Assembly (NCBI GenBank): GCA_937982065.1
Contig: CALJMO010000016.1
Location: 1-64,000, forward strand
Length of the DNA: 64,000 nucleotides
Origin: an uncultured Collinsella sp.
GTDB lineage: Bacteria; Actinomycetota; Coriobacteriia; Coriobacteriales; Coriobacteriaceae
Reading direction: 5' to 3'
The notes below the pieces were generated by a model, which ran no database searches, was not told where the DNA came from, and saw only the letters and a list, made by a program, of their open reading frames with translations. How positions within the stretch are numbered: position 1 is the first letter of the stretch; every line of letters starts with the position of its first letter. Positions 1 through 8,421 of the stretch are shown here, piece by piece. Position numbers and translations under genes: made by a program.

Positions 1-34
1 CAGGACTCAGCGCAACGCGTTGCGCTGAGTCCTG
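1..34. repeat. Perfect 34-bp palindrome
   Basis: CAGGACTCAGCGCAACG is followed directly by its exact reverse complement, with no loop. It lies at the window edge, so its left context is unknown. It could be a strong hairpin terminator stem, a recombination or protein site, or part of a larger inverted-repeat element. No U-run follows it. Confidence 0.75.
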
Positions 35-182
35 AGGCTGTTGCAATGAAAATGACAATCAAGGGGGTATGGAGATGTACCTACTAGCAGTACATTTTAC
101 GTAATCTGGGCAAACGCTGATTAATTGCTCGTATAATGTCGTCTGTCGAAAGATACAAAAACCTGTACCTTTTTGTGCAACA

Positions 183-213
183 AAAAAAGCCGCTCAACCA
201 GCGGCTTTTCTTA
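183..213. terminator. Bidirectional intrinsic terminator
   Basis: An A-run is followed by stem AGCCGC, loop, GCGGCT and a T-run. A and T runs on both sides allow it to work in either direction. Confidence 0.7.
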
Positions 214-227
214 TTTAGGCATGAAAA

Positions 228-259
228 AAGGCGACCGCCCTTTATGGACGGTCGCCTTT
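228..259 (-). terminator. thrS terminator
   Basis: On the minus strand a 14-base stem beginning AAAGGCGACCG pairs with its complement with one mismatch and is followed by TTTTTT. It sits just after the thrS stop codon. Confidence 0.8.
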
Positions 260-281
260 GTTAATTCTTGTGAAGTTTGCC

Positions 282-2045
<1,764 letters not shown>

Positions 2046-2114
2046 GGGTATGTTTTCTCCTCTCGGATGCCTGATGCAAGTGCGTGCGATGCGCTCGGCG
2101 TTTTAACTTGCATC

Positions 2115-2142
2115 ATTATAGGCAGGTTGCCTTGGTATACAA
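2115..2142 (-). promoter_or_regulatory. Probable thrS promoter
   Basis: The minus strand reads TTGTAT, a 16-base spacer, then TATAAT, ending about 70 bases before the thrS start codon. Confidence 0.65.
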
Positions 2143-2143
2143 G

Positions 2144-2179
2144 CGCCCGCCGCACCTTAATGGCACGGCGGGCGATTTT
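2144..2179. terminator. Hairpin between the zinc-ribbon gene and thrS
   Basis: A perfect 9-bp stem (CGCCCGCCG / CGGCGGGCG) surrounds a 13-base loop. It abuts the thrS -35 box and would end transcription of the upstream minus-strand gene. Its U-run on that strand is weak; on the plus strand it is followed by GATTTT. Confidence 0.5.
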
Positions 2180-2339
2180 CTACGCATGCTTCATCGTGTG
2201 GGAGCGGGGTGTGGGGCGCGCGTGGCTTGCGGCGTGCCCGTGGCTTGCGGCCGGCCCGGCGATGGATGCGTTACTGGATGCGAGTTCGGCAGTAGGGGCA
2301 GACCTTCCAGTGCGCATCGAGCGGGCGATGGCAGCTGGG

Positions 2340-2702
2340 TCACACGTTGCGAACCTGGGTATCGCACACCGGGCAGACGACGAAGTCCTTCTCGATGGGC
2401 GCGCCGCACTGCGGGCAGGTGCCGTACTGGGCAAGCTGGCGCTCGCGCAGGGCCATGTCCAGCTCCTGCTCCTCGCGATCGGACGCGTAGGAGTGCGGGC
2501 GCAGGACCAGGTAGGCAATGAGACCTACAAACGGGATGAGGGCGATGATGCCCCATGCCACGTAGGCGCTGGCGCCGCGGCGGCGAGCGTCGATGAACAC
2601 ATAGACGACCGACAGCACATACAGGGCGATGATAAAGCCAACGAAGGCATAGACGACGCCCATAAGCTGCGGCGACATAAGCTCGGAGATGTACTTGGAC
2701 AT
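2340..2702 (-). CDS. Small membrane protein with C-terminal zinc ribbon
   Basis: A 120-residue protein of unknown function. Two hydrophobic helices (about residues 12-37 and 47-67) are separated by a basic turn (DARRRG). A charged linker leads to a C-terminal CPQCG...CPVC pair typical of a zinc ribbon. The first part resembles the PLD-nuclease N-terminal membrane module found on many small actinobacterial proteins, but that is only a resemblance. The start chosen has GAAAGG upstream; an upstream in-frame start lacks one. It precedes thrS on the same strand but is separated from it by a hairpin and a promoter, so it is probably not co-transcribed. Confidence 0.75.
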   Translation of the reverse strand: MSKYISELMSPQLMGVVYAFVGFIIALYVLSVVYVFIDARRRGASAYVAWGIIALIPFVGLIAYLVLRPHSYASDREEQELDMALRERQLAQYGTCPQCGAPIEKDFVVCPVCDTQVRNV

Positions 2703-3267
2703 TACGGGTACCTTTCGGAATATTAACAGTCCGGTCAAGTTTACCACGGGGTTTGTTTATATGGGACTACGGCTAGGTACGGGGCTGGCGCGGACACAAA
2801 CATCTCAATCTGTAACAGGTGGGAGCAGAATTCGGGTCTAGATGTTACAGATCGAGACACAGGAGTCCCTCCCCGACCTCAATCTCGATCTGTAACAACT
2901 GGGGCCAAATTTCCCCTCTTACTGTTACAGATCGAGACATTCAAAATCCGCCGGAAGGTTTGTCTTGATCTGTAACATCTAGAACCCAAATCATCAGCTA
3001 ACTGTTACAGATTGAGACAAAGAAAGCCGTCCGCACCGAATGTCTCAATCTGTAACAGTAACTCGGCAAAAACAGTCCCAGATGTTACAGATTGAGACAA
3101 ATCTCCGACACCGAAGCCGGCAGACGAGGTTGTCGACGTTGCCGGTTCTCCCCTCGCCTGCCGTTGGCGGGTGTTGAGGGGCTGTTCGCCGCATTGCCGC
3201 CGCACTGGGGGCGTACAGACCGTAGGATGGTTTTATTGACGGCCTGTCAACTTGTCTGGGAGGCACC
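2703..3267. other. Non-coding gap dominated by an inverted-repeat array
   Basis: No gene is supported in this 565-base gap. It holds four tandem inverted-repeat units (2803-3099) and, just before the next gene, a short dyad TTGAC-5-GTCAA (about 3236-3250) that could overlap a promoter or operator. Confidence 0.6.
2803..3099. repeat. Tandem array of four inverted-repeat units
   Basis: The 17-mer TGTCTCAATCTGTAACA, or a one- to two-base variant, occurs eight times as four head-to-head pairs: 2803-2859, 2883-2949, 2971-3019 and 3041-3099. Pair centres are unrelated and 15-35 bases long; repeat units are about 70-90 bases apart. Each unit can form a 16-17-bp hairpin. The repeats alternate in orientation, so this is not a CRISPR array. 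Confidence 0.85.
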
Positions 3268-4722
3268 GTGGCAGAAACGTTTGATATCGCAATTGTAGGC
3301 GCGGGCATCACGGGATGCGCCATTGCGCGGCAACTCGCGCGATTTGACCAGTCCATTTGCGTGGTCGAGGCGGCTAACGATATTGCGCTGGGCGCGTCGA
3401 AGGCCAACGGCGGCCTGGTGCACGCCGGCTACGATCCGGCGCCGGGCACGGTCAAGGCGCAGGTCAACGCCCGTGGTTGCGAGCTATATGGCACGTGGGC
3501 CCAGGAGCTAGGCTTTTTGTTCCGCCGCACCGGTTCGATGGTGTTGGGCTTTAACGACGAGGACCGCGCGCATCTGGAGCAGCTGCGAAGCAATGGCCTT
3601 GCCAACGGTGTGCCCGAGCTGTCAATCGTCGGACCCGACCGCATCCACGAATTAGAGCCGCGCGCCAGTGCCGATGCAACGTGCGCGTTGTGGTGCCCCT
3701 CGACTGGGTTTGTCGATCCGTTTGAGGTTGCCATCGCCGCGCTGGAGAACGCCGTGGCCAACGGGGTGACGTTCATACGGTCCGCTCCGGTGGAAGCGAT
3801 TGAAGTCGCGGGGTCAGCCGACGACACGCGCTTTACGCTGGCGACCCCCGCTGGCAACGTGCGCTGCCGCTACCTGATCAACGCCGCGGGCAACGACGCC
3901 GCCGACATCTCGCATATGGCGGGTGCCGAGGAGTTCCAGATGGTCTGGCGTCAGGGCAACATCGTGGTGCTGGACAAGGAACCGCGCACGCTCATGCCGC
4001 TCTACCCCGTACCGACGCCGGTGTCGAAGGGCGTTATCGTCACGGGCACCGTGCACGGCAACACAGTGATTACCGCGACCGCTGCCGTGCGCGAGCCGGG
4101 CGACACGCAGACCTATGCGAGCGATGTGAACGCGCTGCTGACCGGCGCGCGCAAGCTGGTGCCCGATCTGGATATGCGACGTGTGGTGCGCGCATTTGCC
4201 GGCGGGCGTCCGGTCATTCAGGGAACGAACGACTTCTTTATTGGACAGTCAGCCGTGGTGCCGGGGCTGTTCCAGGCAGCGGGCATACAGTCGCCGGGCG
4301 TGGCGAGCGCGCCGGCAATTGCCGAGCGCATGGAGCAGGTGCTGCGCGATGCGGGCGCGGAGCTGCACGAGCGGGCAGACTGGAACCCAATCCGCCACGC
4401 GCCGGACGACTTTGACCGCGCATCGCTGGCGCGCAAGGAGGAGCTGATCAAGTCCGATCCCGCGTGGGGACAGATTGTCTGCCGCTGCGAGACGGTGCCC
4501 GAGGCCGAGATTGTGGCCGCGATCCGACGCCAGCCGGGCGCGGTTTCGGTCGAGGGCGTCAAGCGCCGCTGCCGTGCCGGCATGGGTCGGTGCCAGAGTG
4601 GTTTTTGCCAGAGTCGCGTGGTTGCGATCCTTGCCCGCGAGTTAGGCTGCGACCCCAGCGAGGTGCTGTTGGAGGATGCCGGATCTTGGTTGGTCGAGGG
4701 ACCGTTGAAGGGGGTGCGCTAG
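3268..4722 (+). CDS. GlpA-like FAD-dependent dehydrogenase with [2Fe-2S] tail
   Basis: 484 residues. The N-terminus holds a Rossmann FAD motif (VGAGITGCAI, residues 10-19) and a DAO-type dehydrogenase domain follows. The C-terminus carries a BFD-like [2Fe-2S] domain with CRCET and the CRAGMGRCQSGFC cluster. This architecture matches the anaerobic glycerol-3-phosphate dehydrogenase/L-2-hydroxyglutarate-oxidase-like proteins of Gram-positive anaerobes. It starts with GTG preceded closely by GGGAGG. The stop codon is one base from the next start, so it is translationally linked to the FAD/NAD oxidoreductase and DUF1667 genes that follow. No glycerol kinase or facilitator is nearby, so the substrate (glycerol-3-phosphate or another alpha-hydroxy compound) cannot be assigned. 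Confidence 0.85.
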   Translation: MAETFDIAIVGAGITGCAIARQLARFDQSICVVEAANDIALGASKANGGLVHAGYDPAPGTVKAQVNARGCELYGTWAQELGFLFRRTGSMVLGFNDEDRAHLEQLRSNGLANGVPELSIVGPDRIHELEPRASADATCALWCPSTGFVDPFEVAIAALENAVANGVTFIRSAPVEAIEVAGSADDTRFTLATPAGNVRCRYLINAAGNDAADISHMAGAEEFQMVWRQGNIVVLDKEPRTLMPLYPVPTPVSKGVIVTGTVHGNTVITATAAVREPGDTQTYASDVNALLTGARKLVPDLDMRRVVRAFAGGRPVIQGTNDFFIGQSAVVPGLFQAAGIQSPGVASAPAIAERMEQVLRDAGAELHERADWNPIRHAPDDFDRASLARKEELIKSDPAWGQIVCRCETVPEAEIVAAIRRQPGAVSVEGVKRRCRAGMGRCQSGFCQSRVVAILARELGCDPSEVLLEDAGSWLVEGPLKGVR

Positions 4723-4723
4723 G

Positions 4724-6115
4724 ATGGCGACGATTGATATGCACGACGGACGCGCGGAGGCGAGCGCCGTGGCAACGCAAGCCTTCGACGTGGTCGTCAT
4801 CGGAGGCGGCCCCGCTGGCATGGCGGCCGCGCTTGCCGCGCAAAAGGCCGGCGCGCGCGTGGCCATCGTTGAACGTGAGCAGCACCTGGGCGGAATCCTC
4901 CGCCAGTGCATCCACCCCGGCTTTGGCCTGTCGCACTTTAAACAGGAGCTCACCGGTCCCGAGTACGCGCAGCGCTTTATCGACCGGGTGCGCGAGACCG
5001 ACATTGCGCTGTTCTTGGGCAGCATGGTGCTTAGGATTGATTCGGGCGAGGGCGCGAGCGTAGGCGACCCGGACACGGGCGAGGCCGCGGGAACCACCGC
5101 AGTCCATACCGTCACGCTCATGAGCCGTACCGGCATGCTTCAGCTCACCGGGCGTGCGGTCGTTCTTGCTATGGGTTGCCGTGAGCGCACGCGCAGCGAG
5201 ATCAAGATTCCCGGTAGCCGCCCCGCCGGCGTGTTTACGGCCGGCCTGGCGCAGCGATACATCAATATCGAAAACCTCAAGCCCGGCTCGCGTGCCGTCA
5301 TTTTGGGCTCGGGTGACATCGGACTTATCATGGCGCGCCGCTGCACGCTCGAGGGGATTTCGGTCGAGGGCGTGTACGAGCTCATGCCGTACGCCAACGG
5401 CCTGCGCCGCAATGTGAAGAACTGCCTGCACGACTTTGGAATTCCGCTGCACCTGTCCACCACCGTCACACGCGTGATCGGGCACAACCGCGTGGAAGCG
5501 GTCGAGGTAAGCCAAGTCGACGAACATCTGGCGCCCATTGCCGGAACGGAGCGCATCGTTCCGTGCGACACGCTGCTGCTTTCGGTGGGATTGATTCCCG
5601 AGAACGAGCTTTCAGTGGGCGCGGGCGTTGAGCTTGACCCACGCACGCGCGGCGCCGTGGTTGATCAGAGCCTGCAAACGGGCGTGCCGGGCATCTTTGC
5701 CTGCGGCAACGTACTGCACGTGCACGATTTGGCCGACAACGTGACGACCGAGTCCGATCGCGCCGGTGCGGCCGCGGCGGCGTACGCGCTGGGCGGCAGC
5801 GCTGGGGCCGATGCGGGCGCTGCGGGCGCGAATTGCCAGCTCAAGGTCTCCCCTGCCGGCAACGCGGGCTACGCGCTGCCGGCACGCATTACGGCTGTGG
5901 CACTCACCAAACTCAACTTCCGCGTCCGCCGACCGGTCGACGCCGCCTGCGTACGAATCCTAGCCGACGGCAAGGAGCTGTTCGCCGGCAAGGTCCGAGC
6001 GTTTAAGCCGAGCGTTATGGAAAGCTTCCCGCTGCCGGCAAAGGTGATTCAGCGCACACTCGACCTGAGTGCCAGCGAGATTGTCCTATCCGTCGACCCC
6101 GTCGAGGAGGCATAA
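4724..6115 (+). CDS. FAD/NAD(P)-dependent oxidoreductase, partner of the GlpA-like protein
   Basis: 463 residues of the pyridine-nucleotide-disulphide oxidoreductase fold. VIGGGPAGMAAA (about residues 25-36) binds FAD, and a second glycine-rich motif, VILGSGDIGL, binds NAD(P). IFACGNVLHVHDLAD near residue 330 is the conserved C-terminal FAD contact. A redox-active Cys pair is not apparent in the usual place, although CIHPGFG near the N-terminus is conserved in this subgroup. It is the middle gene of a three-gene unit. In related operons this protein passes electrons between the GlpA-like dehydrogenase and NAD or a membrane carrier; that role is inferred here from gene order. Confidence 0.85.
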   Translation: MATIDMHDGRAEASAVATQAFDVVVIGGGPAGMAAALAAQKAGARVAIVEREQHLGGILRQCIHPGFGLSHFKQELTGPEYAQRFIDRVRETDIALFLGSMVLRIDSGEGASVGDPDTGEAAGTTAVHTVTLMSRTGMLQLTGRAVVLAMGCRERTRSEIKIPGSRPAGVFTAGLAQRYINIENLKPGSRAVILGSGDIGLIMARRCTLEGISVEGVYELMPYANGLRRNVKNCLHDFGIPLHLSTTVTRVIGHNRVEAVEVSQVDEHLAPIAGTERIVPCDTLLLSVGLIPENELSVGAGVELDPRTRGAVVDQSLQTGVPGIFACGNVLHVHDLADNVTTESDRAGAAAAAYALGGSAGADAGAAGANCQLKVSPAGNAGYALPARITAVALTKLNFRVRRPVDAACVRILADGKELFAGKVRAFKPSVMESFPLPAKVIQRTLDLSASEIVLSVDPVEEA

Positions 6116-6118
6116 ACT

Positions 6119-6529
6119 ATGAGCGATAACGTGATCGAAACGCTCAAGTTCAACTGCACCATCTGCCCATCCGAGTGCCTCCTGACCGTGGAGGTGGAGC
6201 GTGACGCAGACGGCGCCGTGGCAGAGGTGCGCTCCGTGACCGGCAACAGATGCCCGCGCGGTGATAAGTTCGCACATCAGGAGCTCACCTGCCCCATGCG
6301 CGTGCTCACCACAACCGTGGCCGTATCTGGCGGCGACGAGGCGCTGCTACCCGTGCGCACGGCCGAAGCCATCCCGCTAGAACTCCACGCCCAAGCCATG
6401 GCCCTCATCCGAGGCCTGGTCGTCAACGCCCCCATCCGCATGGGCGACGTCGTCCTCCCCGACCTCCTCAACACCAACATCAACCTAATCGCCAGCATGG
6501 ACATCGACCGAGCCCAAGTAGCTAATTAG
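6119..6529 (+). CDS. DUF1667 small cysteine-rich protein
   Basis: 136 residues with four conserved cysteines near the N-terminus (CTICPSEC then GNRCPRG, plus C58 in the LTCPMR motif). This suggests an iron-sulphur or metal site. It is the DUF1667 family, which regularly accompanies the GlpA-like and FAD/NAD oxidoreductase pair upstream. GAGGAGG inside the end of the preceding gene gives a strong ribosome site, and only three bases separate the genes. It probably acts as a small electron-transfer or assembly subunit. The stop codon lies inside the left arm of a large inverted repeat (6524-6930). Confidence 0.85.
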   Translation: MSDNVIETLKFNCTICPSECLLTVEVERDADGAVAEVRSVTGNRCPRGDKFAHQELTCPMRVLTTTVAVSGGDEALLPVRTAEAIPLELHAQAMALIRGLVVNAPIRMGDVVLPDLLNTNINLIASMDIDRAQVAN

Positions 6530-6575
6530 GGACGGGCTCTTTTAGCTACCCCGCCATCCACCCCGCCCCTCCTCA

Positions 6576-6641
6576 ATTGCGGTGAAATAGTTCCTGATTT
6601 CCGCCAAAACCCCGGCATCCAGGAACTATTCCACCGCAACT
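6576..6641. repeat. Family-1 palindrome, copy a
   Basis: The left arm is TTGCGGTGAAATAGTTCCTG and the right arm is its reverse complement with one mismatch, around a 23-base loop. Four further copies lie in this window (8341, 20714, 46167, 47475). Confidence 0.8.
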
Positions 6642-6683
6642 ATCCTTGGAATCGGTATTTAGCCTGTGTCTACTTTAGTGTCA

Positions 6684-6843
6684 TTTCAAAACTATGCCGG
6701 ATTACGGGGCCGATTCGTAGACCCCCATCCATACCGGCAATTTTCGATTTTTGATAAGCCGTCTACCTGCGGTTTTAAATTCGCAATTATTTCCATGGTC
6801 AAGCAATACAGGTCCAGCCCCGTAATCCGCCATACTTTTGAAA
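6684..6843. repeat. Family-2 element, copy a: conserved core with paired variable arms
   Basis: 28-base arms (6684-6711 and 6816-6843, three mismatches) flank a core containing AAGCCGTCTACCTGCGGTTT (6756-6775) and TTCGCAAT. The same core occurs at 8191 with completely different arms that also pair. Confidence 0.75.
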
Positions 6844-6983
6844 CCAGCCCATTTGGGACTGGCCTCTTATGGCTACTTTTACCTATTAGCCCGCAAGTTT
6901 GACGCAGCTAAAATAGCCCCGTCCCAAATTGACTACCCTGGCATTGGGGATACCATGGTGGCAGCCTAGCGAAAGGATGTTTC

Positions 6984-8072
6984 ATGGCACATGTCGATGA
7001 CCAGCGTGTGGCGCGCGTGCTCGATGCGCTCGAGGCTCAGCACCCCGGCGCACAGCTGCTCGTAAACGACCCGTGGTCGATTTATTACCTGACCGGTTTT
7101 TATGCCGATATGTTCGAGCGTTTTTGCGGTGTGCTGCTCGCGAGCGATGACGAGCCCGTAATCTTGGTCAACGCCCTGCATCAGCTGCCCGAGTACGACA
7201 ATGCCCGCGTTGCCTACCACACCGATACCGATGTCGTGGCCGATGCCATCGCGCGCGAGATCGATCCGACCAAGCCGCTTGGCATCGATACCGTCATGCG
7301 CTCCGGCTTTTTGATGCCCCTTCTGGAGCGCCACGCCGCAAGCGAGTTTTTCCTGGGCGACTTTGCCGTCACCGCCGCGCGCACCTACAAGGATGCCGCC
7401 GAGCAGGAACTCATGCGTGCATCTTCGGCCGCCAACAACGCCGTGATGGCCGACGCGATCAAACTCGTCCACGAGGGCGTAACGGAGCGCGAAATTGCCG
7501 ACCAGATGCTCGGCCTGTATCGAAAGCACGGCTGCGAGGGCTTTAGCTTTCCGCCGATCGTGAGCTTTGGCGCCAACGCCGGCGACCCGCATCACGAGCC
7601 CGACGACACCGTGCTCAAGCGTGGCGACGTGGTGCTGTTCGACATTGGTGGACGTCGCCGCAACTATTGCTCGGACATGACGCGCACGTTCTTTTGGGGC
7701 GAGCCGGACGAGGAGACGGCACGCATCTACGACATCGTGCGCCGTGCCAACGAGGCCGCCGAAGCGCTTATCGCGCCGGGCGTTCGTATGTGCGACCTGG
7801 ACCGCGCCGCGCGCGACGTGATTGAGGATGCGGGCTATGGGCAGTACTTTACGCATCGCCTGGGTCACTCGATCGGCCTGCAGGATCACGAGCCGGGCGA
7901 CGTCTCGCTCGTCAACGAGCAGGTTGTCGAGCCGGGCATGACCTTCTCCATCGAGCCGGGCATCTACCTCCCCGGTCACACCGGCGTCCGCATCGAGGAC
8001 TTGGCCTTGGTGACCGAGTCCGGCGTCGAGATTCTCAACGCCTACCCCCACGATCCAGTCCGCCTAGACTAG
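6984..8072 (+). CDS. M24-family Xaa-Pro peptidase
   Basis: 362 residues with the creatinase-type N-domain and the pita-bread metallopeptidase C-domain. The five dinuclear metal ligands are visible: D220 in LFDIGG, D231 in CSDMTRTF, H295 in HRLGHSIG, E324 in FSIEPGIYL and E338 in RIEDLAL. This matches Xaa-Pro aminopeptidase/dipeptidase (PepQ/PepP type), a cytoplasmic enzyme that cleaves next to proline. Start: GAAAGGA sits seven bases upstream of ATG. It is a single-gene unit bounded on both sides by palindromic repeats, with a stable hairpin right after the stop. Confidence 0.9.
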   Translation: MAHVDDQRVARVLDALEAQHPGAQLLVNDPWSIYYLTGFYADMFERFCGVLLASDDEPVILVNALHQLPEYDNARVAYHTDTDVVADAIAREIDPTKPLGIDTVMRSGFLMPLLERHAASEFFLGDFAVTAARTYKDAAEQELMRASSAANNAVMADAIKLVHEGVTEREIADQMLGLYRKHGCEGFSFPPIVSFGANAGDPHHEPDDTVLKRGDVVLFDIGGRRRNYCSDMTRTFFWGEPDEETARIYDIVRRANEAAEALIAPGVRMCDLDRAARDVIEDAGYGQYFTHRLGHSIGLQDHEPGDVSLVNEQVVEPGMTFSIEPGIYLPGHTGVRIEDLALVTESGVEILNAYPHDPVRLD

Positions 8073-8075
8073 GCA

Positions 8076-8106
8076 ATGCGGCAAAGGGACAGCCCCTTTG
8101 CCGCAT
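8076..8106 (+). terminator. Hairpin after the M24 peptidase gene
   Basis: A perfect 13-bp stem (ATGCGGCAAAGGG / CCCTTTGCCGCAT) closes a 5-base loop four bases after the stop codon. There is no U-run. The ATGCGGCAAAG arm recurs as a separate hairpin at 53301-53331. Confidence 0.6.
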
Positions 8107-8129
8107 CACATGAATGTCGCCACAAAAAC

Positions 8130-8267
8130 GGCCTATCTACTACGTTTAACCCGCATGGGTCGACCATAACCGACTTTTCGCAAAATCCGCAAGCCGTCTA
8201 CCTGCGGTTTTAATTTCGCAATGTTCCGTGTGGTCGAGGGTAACCGGTCAAACGTAGTAGACAGGCC
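8130..8267. repeat. Family-2 element, copy b
   Basis: 22-base arms (8130-8151 and 8246-8267) pair with two mismatches, and an inner stem TCGACCA/TGGTCGA (8160-8166, 8231-8237) is also present. The core AAGCCGTCTACCTGCGGTTT begins at 8191 and is identical to copy a, while the arms (TCTACTACGTTT) are unrelated to copy a's arms. Confidence 0.75.
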
Positions 8268-8340
8268 AATTTCATGGCAAGCGAGTCGACTCGGGGCACA
8301 GGGCAGCCAAAAAAGCCCCGTCCCAAATTGACTGCTTTTG

Positions 8341-8407
8341 AGTTGCGGTGATATACGGCCTGTTTGAGGCTTCTGGCTTGTAAAACAGTCCGTATTTCAC
8401 CGCAACT
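8341..8407. repeat. Family-1 palindrome, copy b
   Basis: Arms AGTTGCGGTGATATACGG and the near-exact reverse complement surround a 16-base loop, starting 14 bases downstream of the folC stop. This is the ATATACGG subtype, shared with the copy at 20714. Confidence 0.8.
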
Positions 8408-8421
8408 GATGAGGGGATGGG

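Larger units (their letters stand above)
35..281. other. Non-coding gap left of thrS with two terminators
   Basis: No supported gene lies here. The stretch up to about 180 is comparatively AT-rich and holds no recognisable RNA gene. It ends in two hairpins annotated separately (183-213 and 228-259). The gene whose 3' end the first one would serve lies outside the window. Confidence 0.6.
6524..6930. repeat. Outer inverted repeat enclosing two smaller palindromic elements
   Basis: The left arm (6524-6548) and right arm (6906-6930) are reverse complements with a few mismatches, sharing GGGACGGG and TTTTAGCT. Nested inside are a family-1 palindrome (6576-6641) and a family-2 element (6684-6843). 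The right arm includes AGCCCCGTCCCAAATTGACT (6915-6934), which recurs exactly at 8314-8333. Confidence 0.6.
6530..6983. other. Repeat-filled intergenic gap
   Basis: No gene is supported in these 454 bases. A short plus-strand reading frame at 6666-6902 is just the body of the repeat elements. The gap consists of the nested inverted repeats listed separately, followed by the ribosome site of the peptidase gene. Confidence 0.65.
8073..8421. other. Repeat-filled gap between convergent genes
   Basis: No gene is seen. The gap contains, in order, the ATGCGGCAAAG hairpin, family-2 copy b, the 20-mer shared with 6915 and family-1 copy b. It ends against the stop of folC, so the palindromes serve as the boundary between two converging transcription units. 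Confidence 0.65.

Noticed and set aside
2046..2140. T-box riboswitch in the thrS leader
   Set aside because: The leader is only about 60 bases and has no AGGGTGG-type antiterminator.
2803..3099. CRISPR array
   Set aside because: Repeats alternate in orientation, centres vary in length, and no cas genes are near.
6666..6902. 78-codon plus-strand gene
   Set aside because: It lies entirely inside a family-2 inverted repeat and has no ribosome site.
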